In this document: positions 33,270 to 39,170 of the stretch, piece after piece
How positions within the stretch are numbered: position 1 is the stretch's first letter
How the letters are laid out: each line of letters opens with the position of its first letter
Assembly (NCBI GenBank): GCA_015064395.1
Contig: SVSH01000017.1
Coordinates: 1-39,170, forward strand
DNA length: 39,170 nucleotides
Source: Oscillospiraceae bacterium
GTDB taxonomy: Bacteria; Bacillota; Clostridia; Oscillospirales; CAG-272
Direction of reading: 5' to 3'
The notes under the pieces: generated by a model
What the model was told of the DNA's origin: nothing
Databases searched by the model: none
The model's input: the letters and a program-made list of their open reading frames with translations, nothing else
Program-made: the position numbers and the translations under genes

Positions 33270-33348
33270 TGCTTTTTGCTTTTTTTACGTCCCGTCCTTC
33301 TCCTTTTTTCAGAAAAAGCAGACAAGGAGAGCAATTTGATGAAAAAAC

Positions 33349-33378
33349 TTGACTTGCAGGGCCTTTGTATGGTATAAT
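33349..33378 (+). promoter_or_regulatory. Promoter of the FAD dehydrogenase gene
   Basis: TTGACT (33349-33354) and TATAAT (33373-33378) with an 18-base spacer, about 46 bases before the ATG. It is divergent from the lipoprotein promoter. Confidence 0.82.
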
Positions 33379-33424
33379 TTCATGGTGGATAAACAAGACC
33401 GACAAGAAAGGAGTATCCTCTTGT

Positions 33425-34819
33425 ATGAAATACGATACACTCATTATTGGCGCCGGTCCTGCCGGTATTTTTACCGCGCTGGAGATGCTGCGTAAAGGAA
33501 GTCAAAAGAAAATCATAATCGTGGAAAAGGGACAGTCGGTCAGACGCCGTGCCTGCCCCAAATCCAAAACCAACCGTTGTGTGGATTGCAAGCCCTATTG
33601 CCACATCACCACCGGCTTTTCGGGCGCAGGTGCCTTTTCGGACGGTAAGCTGTCGCTCAGCTGTGACGTCGGCGGTGATCTTCCCCGTCTGATCGGCGAG
33701 GACCTCGCTCAGGAGACCATCGACTACACCGACAAGATCTATCTGGAGTTTGGTGCAGACGAGCACATCGAGGGCATCAGTAATCCCGACGAGGTCAAGG
33801 AGATCCGCAAGAGAGCCATCCGAGCAGGGCTCAAGCTGGTCGATTGCCCCATCCGCCATCTCGGAACGGAAAAGGCACAGGAGCTTTACCTTGCCATTGA
33901 GGATTATCTGATCGAGCACGGCGTGGAGCTGTTGTTCGGCTACGAATGCCGCGACGTTGTCCTGGATGGCGACACCTGCACCGGCGCTATCGTTGCCCGC
34001 GCAGACGGCCAGGATGAGCATATCATTTCAGCCGACGACGTTGTCGTAGCAACGGGTCGACGCGGGGCGGACTGGCTGGAGAAGCTGTGTGCCGAGCACG
34101 ACATCGCCCACGAGCCCGGCACCGTTGACATCGGCGTGCGCGTCGAGGTGCGCAACGAGATCATGGAAAAGGTCAACGAGGTGCTGTACGAGTCCAAGCT
34201 CATCGGCTATCCTCAGCCCTTCAAGAACAAGGTTCGCACCTTCTGTCAGAACCCCGGCGGCTTTGTCAGCCAGGAGAACTACGACAACAACCTGGCCGTG
34301 GTCAACGGACACTCCTACAAGGAGCTCAAATCCAACAACACCAACCTTGCCATCCTTGTCTCGCACAACTTCAACAATCCCTTCAATCAGCCCATTGAGT
34401 ACGCCAAGAAGGTTGGCGAGCTTTGCAATATGCTGGGCGCGGGACACATTCTCGTTCAGCGCTTTGGTGACATTCTCGACGGCAAGCGCACCTGGCCCAA
34501 GGAGCTCTCGCAGAGCAACCTGAAGCCCTCCCTGCCCGACGCGGTGGCCGGTGACATCACCGCCGCCATCCCCTACCGCGCCATGAGCAACATCATCAGC
34601 TTCATTCAGGCTATGGACGAGGTCGTTCCCGGCTTTGCTTCTTATGAGACGCTGCTCTACGCCCCCGAGCTCAAGTTCTACTCCAACCGTGTCAAGATGG
34701 ACGAAAACTTTAACACCAGCATCAAGAACCTCTACTGCCTGGGTGACTCCAGCGGCTGGACGAGAGGCCTTATGATGGCCTCGGTCATGGGCGTTCTCAT
34801 GGGACGCAGACTGGTGTAA
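33425..34819 (+). CDS. NAD(P)/FAD-dependent dehydrogenase (COG2509 type)
   Basis: A 464-residue flavoprotein. The FAD-binding GAGPAGIFTALEML is near the N-terminus, followed by a four-cysteine stretch ACPKSKTNRCVDCKPYC and ITTGFSGAGAFSDGKLSLS, both typical of the uncharacterised COG2509 dehydrogenases. Further blocks are DDVVVATGRRGADWLE, HNFNNPFNQPIEYAK and the C-terminal FAD block YCLGDSSGWTRGLMMASVMG. ATG 33425 follows AAAGGAG (11-base spacing). The cysteines could hold a metal or iron-sulfur centre, which is inference. Substrate unknown; it stands alone between its promoter and a terminator-like hairpin. Confidence 0.88.
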   Translation: MKYDTLIIGAGPAGIFTALEMLRKGSQKKIIIVEKGQSVRRRACPKSKTNRCVDCKPYCHITTGFSGAGAFSDGKLSLSCDVGGDLPRLIGEDLAQETIDYTDKIYLEFGADEHIEGISNPDEVKEIRKRAIRAGLKLVDCPIRHLGTEKAQELYLAIEDYLIEHGVELLFGYECRDVVLDGDTCTGAIVARADGQDEHIISADDVVVATGRRGADWLEKLCAEHDIAHEPGTVDIGVRVEVRNEIMEKVNEVLYESKLIGYPQPFKNKVRTFCQNPGGFVSQENYDNNLAVVNGHSYKELKSNNTNLAILVSHNFNNPFNQPIEYAKKVGELCNMLGAGHILVQRFGDILDGKRTWPKELSQSNLKPSLPDAVAGDITAAIPYRAMSNIISFIQAMDEVVPGFASYETLLYAPELKFYSNRVKMDENFNTSIKNLYCLGDSSGWTRGLMMASVMGVLMGRRLV

Positions 34820-34853
34820 AAGGCCAACGTCGCAAAAAATTACAATGATCCAA

Positions 34854-34882
34854 GGGGGGGAGCTTTCCAGAGGCTCCCCCTG
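34854..34882 (+). terminator. Hairpin after the FAD dehydrogenase gene
   Basis: GGGGGAGC (34856-34863) pairs with GCTCCCCC (34873-34880) around a 9-base loop, 36 bases after the stop. The following TGCTTCATTT is only partly T-rich. Confidence 0.65.
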
Positions 34883-34920
34883 CTTCATTTATGAACGAAT
34901 TGTTAATTCCGCAAAAGGTA

Positions 34921-34949
34921 TTGACTTTATAGGCAGAGCACGATATAAT
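34921..34949 (+). promoter_or_regulatory. Promoter of the CNNM leader
   Basis: TTGACT (34921-34926) and TATAAT (34944-34949) with a 17-base spacer. It lies 220 bases before the CNNM start codon, so the transcript has a long leader. Confidence 0.88.
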
Positions 34950-34956
34950 ATTCGTT

Positions 34957-35168
34957 GATTATATTTTATGAAAGGAACTGTATCATTCCATGAATCCGGG
35001 CGACAGTAGTGACCCTGACCGAAATACGAATCACACGGTAATGTGTTTACATACATGATAGAATAAGGCATAGGCTTGCCCGCCCCAGGCGTGCAGGTCT
35101 GTGCCTTATGCTCGTTTCCGGAAAACCGACATGATACATTCTAATACAAAAGAAAGAGGTTACTTATT
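34957..35168 (+). promoter_or_regulatory. Structured 5' leader of the CNNM gene (regulatory RNA candidate)
   Basis: About 210 nt lie between the promoter and the start codon. It contains a 22-codon frame (34990-35058, MNPGDSSDPDRNTNHTVMCL...) with AAAGGAA 12 bases upstream. Just after its stop comes a long, nearly continuous helix at 35063-35109: 11 pairs, one G-U, 5 pairs, one C-U mismatch, 4 pairs and a 3-base loop. No terminator T-run follows. No known metal riboswitch consensus was recognised (M-box, yybP-ykoY and NiCo were considered). A metal-responsive leader or a translated attenuator are both possible. Confidence 0.5.
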
Positions 35169-36536
35169 TTGGACATTCCCCGATTACTTTTGCTGCTTCT
35201 GTTGCAACTCGTACTGATCTTTTTGAACGCCTATTTTGCAGGCACCGAGATCGCCCTGCTCTCGGTCAGCGACATTCGCCTCAAGGCCTTGGCTGACGAG
35301 GGAGACAAGCGAGCCAAAAAGCTGCTTAAGCTAACCCTGAAACCCGAGAAATTTTTATCCACCATTCAAATTGCCATTACCCTGTCCGGCTTTATGGGAA
35401 GTGCGCTGGCGGCCGACAACTTTGCCGAGCCGCTGCATAACTGGCTTTTGGATCTGGGCGTAAATGTTCCCGAAACGGTGTTGGTCATTGTCATCACTCT
35501 CATTCTCTCCTTCTTCACACTGGTATTCGGTGAGCTGGTGCCCAAGAGAGTGGCGCAGCGCAAGGGCGAGGCCATGGCCCTTAAGAGAGTGGGCTTCATC
35601 ACCTCCCTGGCTAAGCTGTTTACCCCCATCGTATGGCTGCTGTCCGCCTCGACCAACGCCGTGCTTCGCTTGCGCGGCATTGATCCTCACGAGGAGGTCG
35701 AGCAGGTCGACGAGGAGGATATCCGCCTGATGGTCGACGCAGGTAGCGAGAGCGGCACCATTGACCACGAGGAAAAGGAACTGATCCGTAACGTATTTGA
35801 ATTTGACGATCTGAGCGCGGGTGACATTGCCACCCACCGCACCGAGGTCGCTCTGCTTTGGATGGAGGACGATATTTCCGTTTGGGAGGAGACCATCCAC
35901 GAGCATCGCCACACCCTCTACCCTGTTTGCGAGGACTCGGCAGACCACGTCGTAGGTATTCTCAATGCCAAGGACTTCTTCCGCTTGACCGATAAGAGCC
36001 GTGAGAGCGTGCTGGAAAACGCCATCAAGCAGCCCTATTTTGTTCCCGAAAACGTCAAGGCTGACGTGCTGTTCCGCAACATGAAAAATACTCACAACAA
36101 CATGGCTATCGTCCTGGACGAATACGGCGGCATGAACGGTATCGTCACGCTGTATGACCTGGTCGAGCAGCTGGTTGGTGAATTTGATAGCGGCGACGCC
36201 CCCGTTGGCGAGGGTGAGAGCGCCGAGGACGTCGTGGGCGTTGAGCAGTTGGAGGAAAACCGCTATGCCCTGCACGGCAACGTGGAGCTGGCAGAGCTGA
36301 GCGAGGCCACCGGCCTTACCTTTGACGATGAGGATTGCGACACCTTCACCGGTCTTGTGTTCAGCGAGCTGGGTTACATTCCCGACGACGGCGAGCAGGA
36401 TATCGACCTTATCATCGGCCGCATGACCATCTGCATCACCGAGGTGCAGGACCATATGGTCAAGGAAGCCACCGTCCAAGTCGCGCCGCCCGAGGATGAA
36501 GACGACAAGGATGCCGACGACGAAAAAGAAGATTGA
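35169..36536 (+). CDS. CNNM/CorC (hemolysin C-like) CBS-domain ion transporter
   Basis: A 455-residue protein: CNNM/DUF21 membrane domain (about 1-140, with FLNAYFAGTEIALLSVSDIRL, IQIAITLSGFMGSALAAD and VFGELVPKRVAQRKGE), two CBS domains (about 200-330, including IDHEEKELIRNVFEFDD, LYPVCEDSADHVVGILNAKDF and VLDEYGGMNGIVTLYDL) and a CorC/HlyC C-terminal domain (LHGNVELAELSEATGL, GLVFSELGYIPDDGE). The tail is very acidic (EDEDDKDADDEKED). Homologues export Mg2+ or other divalent cations. TTG 35169 is the likely start, with AGAGG about 12 bases before it. It follows a long leader. Confidence 0.92.
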   Translation: MDIPRLLLLLLLQLVLIFLNAYFAGTEIALLSVSDIRLKALADEGDKRAKKLLKLTLKPEKFLSTIQIAITLSGFMGSALAADNFAEPLHNWLLDLGVNVPETVLVIVITLILSFFTLVFGELVPKRVAQRKGEAMALKRVGFITSLAKLFTPIVWLLSASTNAVLRLRGIDPHEEVEQVDEEDIRLMVDAGSESGTIDHEEKELIRNVFEFDDLSAGDIATHRTEVALLWMEDDISVWEETIHEHRHTLYPVCEDSADHVVGILNAKDFFRLTDKSRESVLENAIKQPYFVPENVKADVLFRNMKNTHNNMAIVLDEYGGMNGIVTLYDLVEQLVGEFDSGDAPVGEGESAEDVVGVEQLEENRYALHGNVELAELSEATGLTFDDEDCDTFTGLVFSELGYIPDDGEQDIDLIIGRMTICITEVQDHMVKEATVQVAPPEDEDDKDADDEKED

Positions 36537-36548
36537 TCACAATATACA

Positions 36549-36581
36549 AAAACACCGCAAGTCTGCGACTTGCGGTGTTTT
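36549..36581. terminator. Bidirectional terminator between the CNNM and SGNH genes
   Basis: A perfect 15-bp stem (36549-36563 with 36567-36581) with a 3-base loop has A-rich and T-rich ends, so it can stop transcription in both directions. Confidence 0.93.
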
Positions 36582-36591
36582 GTTCTATCGG

Positions 36592-37611
36592 TTACTGTTC
36601 TTTCTTGCGAGCGACCCAAGCGGTGCCGGGGATCATCGCGGCGAGCAGAACGATTATCGGGGCGCTCAAGGATGCGCCACAGCCGTTCTTTACAGCAGGT
36701 TCAGGATCGAGATCGGTGGTCGGATCCTTGTCCGGCGTAGGATCGGGATCCTTGGGCTTTTCATCGCCCGGCTTATCTTCCTCGTTGTCCTCGTCCTTGA
36801 AATCGTTGTACCAAGGATCGACCAGGTCGATCAAAAACTCGTTGATGTAGGGGTACAACAGGTCATAGCCCCTGGTGCTGGGATGTACGAAATCGTACAG
36901 ATAAGTAGCGTCGTAGGAGCTTCCCTTTTTGGGATGCAGTCGGTCAACGAGCTCCTCGTCGTGGTAAAGATCCAGGTAACGGATGCCCCACTTCTCGCAG
37001 ATCTCGATGGTCGCGTCCACGTAAGGATCCATCTCCATCAGCTTCAGTCCCATCTTGGCATTGAGGAACTTGAAGTTGATGATATAACAAATCTCCGCCT
37101 CGGGGAAATTGTCCTCGATGTAGGAAAGCGTCTGCTCCAGGGCAGGAGCAAAGGTAGAAGGATCGTATTCATCGGTAGGAAGATAGCCCTCCTCGACCAT
37201 TCCGACGTCAATGCCGTCCCAGGCATCGTTGACACCGCCGTGCAGCACGATAATGTCGTGTTGGCGACCGGCGTTTTTGGTTTGAATGAGCTGATTCATA
37301 ATGGTATTCGCACCACGGCAATTCGAAACGGATGCGCCGGAGCGGCCGTAGTTATAGTAGTCGCAGCCGTTCGCGCAAGCGATTCTTCCCGCCCAGCCAC
37401 AGACGGGGGCATAATCCGTTTCCCATTCCACTCTGGCCTCACAGATCGAGTCACCGTAAAAGCCGATGGAAAGATCCTGCAAGGGGCTTTCCTCATCCAA
37501 CGGATAGAGCGCGCTTACATCCGACTTGGCAAACGAGGGAATGATCGCAAGACTTACGATCATCAAGGCTGCCACGGACAAGCAAAGCAGTTTCGCAATG
37601 ATTTTTTTCAT
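36592..37611 (-). CDS. Secreted SGNH hydrolase with C-terminal membrane tail
   Basis: A 339-residue exported protein. A signal peptide (to about residue 28, PSFA-KS) precedes an SGNH/GDSL domain: FYGDSICEA (block I, Ser), GRSGAS (block II), LHGGVNDAWDG (block III) and DFVHPSTRGYDLL (block V Asp/His). An acidic Pro/Asp-rich linker follows (about 270-308, DPDPTPDKDPTTDLDPEP). The tail NGCGASLSAPIIVLLAAMI ends in RKKEQ: Cys-Gly motif, hydrophobic span, basic end, and no LPXTG. It is likely held at the cell surface and may remove acyl groups from glycans. It lies 22 bases after thyX. Confidence 0.88.
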   Translation of the reverse strand: MKKIIAKLLCLSVAALMIVSLAIIPSFAKSDVSALYPLDEESPLQDLSIGFYGDSICEARVEWETDYAPVCGWAGRIACANGCDYYNYGRSGASVSNCRGANTIMNQLIQTKNAGRQHDIIVLHGGVNDAWDGIDVGMVEEGYLPTDEYDPSTFAPALEQTLSYIEDNFPEAEICYIINFKFLNAKMGLKLMEMDPYVDATIEICEKWGIRYLDLYHDEELVDRLHPKKGSSYDATYLYDFVHPSTRGYDLLYPYINEFLIDLVDPWYNDFKDEDNEEDKPGDEKPKDPDPTPDKDPTTDLDPEPAVKNGCGASLSAPIIVLLAAMIPGTAWVARKKEQ

Positions 37612-37633
37612 GATATGTATTCCTTTCGTATGA

Positions 37634-38302
37634 TTATTCGCGGTTCATGACGTCGGCGATCAGGGGGTGACGGCCGCATGTGCGGGATTTACTCTCGGTG
37701 CAGAAGCTGTGCGGCGCATGAGCCTCGCACTTGGGCACCAAAAATTCGGCCAACGCCGGCTCAACGGCAACCACGGTCTTGACCATTTGGCGTGCCATCT
37801 CGCGGATCTCCCACTGGGCACACGCGCAAAGCCGCTCGTTGCAGAAATGAATGAGCGCGCGCAAATTCATTTTGACGCAAATTTGCGTGCAGCAGGCATT
37901 GGGCAAAAGCATTCTCGCGTCCTCGGCAGGTACGCCGCGGGCGAGCAGCTCCTCGTAGGCCATCTTAATGGTTTCGATGGTCTCGTGATAACGCTCCAGC
38001 GCCTCTTCGTCCTTGGCAATGCTGCGAGGGGTTACAAACTCAAATCCATCCTCGGTGCAATAGCGCTGACTGCGCTGTGCGTAGCTGGCAATTCTGTGGC
38101 GCACCAGCTGATGGGTCAGTGCGCGGCTGACGCCCGAGATCTTAAAGGAAAAATCGGCAAATTCAAGCACGCTGTGATGTCCGCTACGGTAGCAGTGGCG
38201 CATGATCTTGCCGCCGGTCGGCATGCTGTCGTAGCAGGTGCTGGCCGCCCGCTCGATGGCCTCGATGGGATTAGGGGTATAGCTGATCAGTTCAACGTTC
38301 AT
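37634..38302 (-). CDS. thyX: Flavin-dependent thymidylate synthase ThyX
   Basis: A 222-residue ThyX: makes dTMP from dUMP using methylenetetrahydrofolate, FAD and NAD(P)H. The signature RHRIASYAQRSQRYC (RHRx7S) is present, with HSVLEFADFSFKISGVSR, PNACCTQICVKMNLRALIHF and ERLCACAQWEIREMA. ATG 38302 begins MNVELISYTP, preceded by AAAGGGAG; a longer frame would start before the promoter. A perfect promoter lies just upstream. The SGNH gene downstream is probably cotranscribed. Confidence 0.95.
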   Translation of the reverse strand: MNVELISYTPNPIEAIERAASTCYDSMPTGGKIMRHCYRSGHHSVLEFADFSFKISGVSRALTHQLVRHRIASYAQRSQRYCTEDGFEFVTPRSIAKDEEALERYHETIETIKMAYEELLARGVPAEDARMLLPNACCTQICVKMNLRALIHFCNERLCACAQWEIREMARQMVKTVVAVEPALAEFLVPKCEAHAPHSFCTESKSRTCGRHPLIADVMNRE

Positions 38303-38335
38303 ATAAACAAACACTCCCTTTGGTTCAATGGTACT

Positions 38336-38364
38336 ATTATAAATGATTTTTCCAGCGCTGTCAA
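38336..38364 (-). promoter_or_regulatory. Promoter of thyX
   Basis: On the minus strand TTGACA (38364-38359) and TATAAT (38341-38336) have a 17-base spacer: perfect consensus. Confidence 0.93.
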
Positions 38365-38410
38365 CCGTTTTGCCGATATTCTGCGGCACTGCCAATATCT
38401 CGGACGGCAC

Positions 38411-38916
38411 TTATTTTATTTCAAGCTCTGTATTCATCACGTCGAAATATGCATCCTTGACTATTTTGACGTTTTCTGCCCTGTACGGAATCACAATGTA
38501 CGAATACCGTTTGCGGTTAAATGCCTGTTCTACGTCACATATATTGAGTGATTTTTTAGTGGAGACCACAATACACGGAGCGGTTTGCCGCAAGCCTTTC
38601 AACTGAAACACGACAGCATCCATAAAAACGCCCGTTTCGTTTGAGCGATCTTTTGCTCCTTCACGCGTCCGAACACGTTATGCACCACAAAGCTTTGATC
38701 CCGGATCTCTATCCATTGAATGTTGTAAACAGTAAGCACCACAAGACTGCCGCCAACCAAAAACAACACACCGTAGAAAACAAGGACAAAGGCATCCTTG
38801 GATTGCAGCCCGACAATAAAAGCAACGACAGAAATGATAACACACGGGACGCCAAATATCAGCTCATATATAAACGCGTATATGAATGGCGGAATGGATC
38901 TTATACTCTTTTTCAT
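38411..38916 (-). pseudogene. Membrane protein gene broken by a one-base frameshift
   Basis: The 5' part (38916-38599) encodes MKKSIRSIPPFIYAFIYELI, two hydrophobic segments and a domain start (IQWIEIRDQSFVVHNVFGRVKEQKI), reminiscent of small PH-like membrane proteins. It stops at 38599. The continuation (VVFQLKGLRQTAPCIVVST...YSYIVIPYRAENVKIV) lies in another frame, to 38411. Adding one T to the five-T run (38624-38628 on the complement) joins them into a protein of about 168 residues. The second frame has no ribosome site of its own. GGGAGGG precedes ATG 38916. It is a true mutation, a sequencing error or a phase-variable run. Confidence 0.6.
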
Positions 38917-38938
38917 AGCAATCCCTCCCAACGCGATC

Positions 38939-38967
38939 ATTATAACACGCTTTATCCTTTTTGTCAA
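38939..38967 (-). promoter_or_regulatory. Promoter of the broken membrane protein gene
   Basis: On the minus strand TTGACA (38967-38962) and TATAAT (38944-38939) have a 17-base spacer: perfect consensus. A strong intact promoter suggests the frameshift is recent or not real. Confidence 0.92.
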
Positions 38968-39047
38968 CGACACATCTCCGCGCTACATGCTACAGAATTT
39001 ACTGGCTTGTATCGCATACTACGGCATTCGCTCATATAATATACGCC

Positions 39048-39086
39048 GTCGGGAATCGAACCCCGACCTCGCGCGAGCGCGAGGTC
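39048..39086 (-). other. tRNA T-arm-like motif beside a GC-rich palindrome
   Basis: On the minus strand TCGGGGTTCGATTCCCGA (39066-39049) looks like a tRNA T-arm, but the stem and loop are off by one base (loop of 8). It is preceded by a perfect 10-bp hairpin GACCTCGCGC/GCGCGAGGTC (39086-39065) that could imitate a long variable arm. No matching acceptor 5' strand was found in the window, so it is not called as a tRNA gene. It may be a tRNA remnant or part of the adjacent element. Confidence 0.4.
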
Positions 39087-39088
39087 AA

Positions 39089-39145
39089 AAAGAATATCTC
39101 GCGGGCTGGACACCCGCGCCTTGCTTGGCAAGGACGATATTCTTT
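39089..39145. repeat. Nested three-way hairpin element
   Basis: A perfect outer 10-bp repeat, AAAGAATATC (39089-39098) with GATATTCTTT (39136-39145), encloses two small perfect hairpins: CGCGGG/CCCGCG (39100-39118, 7-base loop) and CCTTGC/GCAAGG (39119-39133, 3-base loop). There is no coding frame. The design, short GC hairpins bounded by ATATC/GATAT, resembles the array at 4261-4442, though sequences differ. The element continues toward the window edge. Confidence 0.75.
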
Positions 39146-39170
39146 CGTATGAGTGCGAGCGTCCATCAGC

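Noticed and set aside
34957-35168. Known metal riboswitch (M-box, yybP-ykoY or NiCo)
   Set aside because: None of the conserved core sequences that I know for these classes could be found; only a generic structured-leader call is supported.
39048-39145. Complete tRNA gene with long variable arm (Ser/Leu/Sec type)
   Set aside because: The T-arm is off by one base and no acceptor 5' strand complementary to CGGCGTA is found within reach.

Overview
The window looks like chromosomal DNA of a spore-forming, probably gut-dwelling member of the Bacillota (class Clostridia). Four things point there: a leftward mraZ-to-ftsZ division/wall cluster with Gram-positive features (FtsQ/DivIB, a PASTA-domain PBP, a SpoVE/FtsW type flippase-polymerase); a GerA-family SpoVAF spore protein; a bile salt hydrolase with a complete catalytic set; and strong TTGACA/TATAAT promoters with AAAGGAG ribosome sites. 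Core genes are GC-rich. One short stretch (about 4.2-5.9 kb) is clearly AT-rich and looks acquired. Genus cannot be assigned from the sequence alone.

Layout. 1-125: two leftward tRNA genes (Asp, cut by the edge, and Val) with a consensus promoter. 366-4251: rightward housekeeping genes (DUF1858 redox protein, then trmK, a Nif3-like gene, a metallophosphoesterase and an RlmD-type rRNA methyltransferase). 4217-4882: a compact element made of a perfect 20-bp inverted repeat over the rlmD stop codon, a symmetric array of TCGATAT/ATATCGA heptamers separated by small hairpins, and an AT-rich four-helix-bundle (S23/Avd-like) gene. 4911-5906: a small winged-helix-like protein and a lipoprotein. 6010-10378: a rightward run of bile salt hydrolase, ICMT-like methyltransferase, DUF3267 metalloprotease-like protein, PHP phosphoesterase, APH(3')-like kinase and hotdog thioesterase, closed by a bidirectional terminator.

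10441-24636: the leftward dcw cluster, in transcription order mraZ, rsmH, FtsL-slot gene, PBP, murE, murF, mraY, ftsW, murG, ftsQ, ftsZ, then a small acidic ORF overlapping ftsZ. It has an autoregulatory-type operator of five AGTGG boxes at mraZ and separate promoters for ftsQ and ftsZ. murD, murB and ftsA are absent. 24865-33269: leftward genes for SpoVAF, a DUF4358 lipoprotein, an SGNH hydrolase, a small membrane protein, a YwlG-like protein, nagB, a YqhQ-like protein (DUF1385), a YhcC-like radical SAM protein and a large secreted lipoprotein. 33349-36581: rightward COG2509-type FAD dehydrogenase and a CNNM/CorC ion transporter that follows a strong promoter and a structured leader of about 200 nt. 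36592-38364: leftward thyX and a secreted SGNH hydrolase with an unusual C-terminal membrane tail. 38411-38967: a membrane protein gene broken by a one-base frameshift. 38974-39170: no gene, but a tRNA T-arm-like motif and a nested hairpin element running to the edge.

The most unusual content is the hairpin-array plus four-helix-bundle element at 4.2-4.9 kb. Next are the CNNM leader at 34.9-35.15 kb, the nested hairpin element at the right edge, and departures from the standard division cluster (long FtsL-slot protein, MraY motif changes, ORF overlapping ftsZ).
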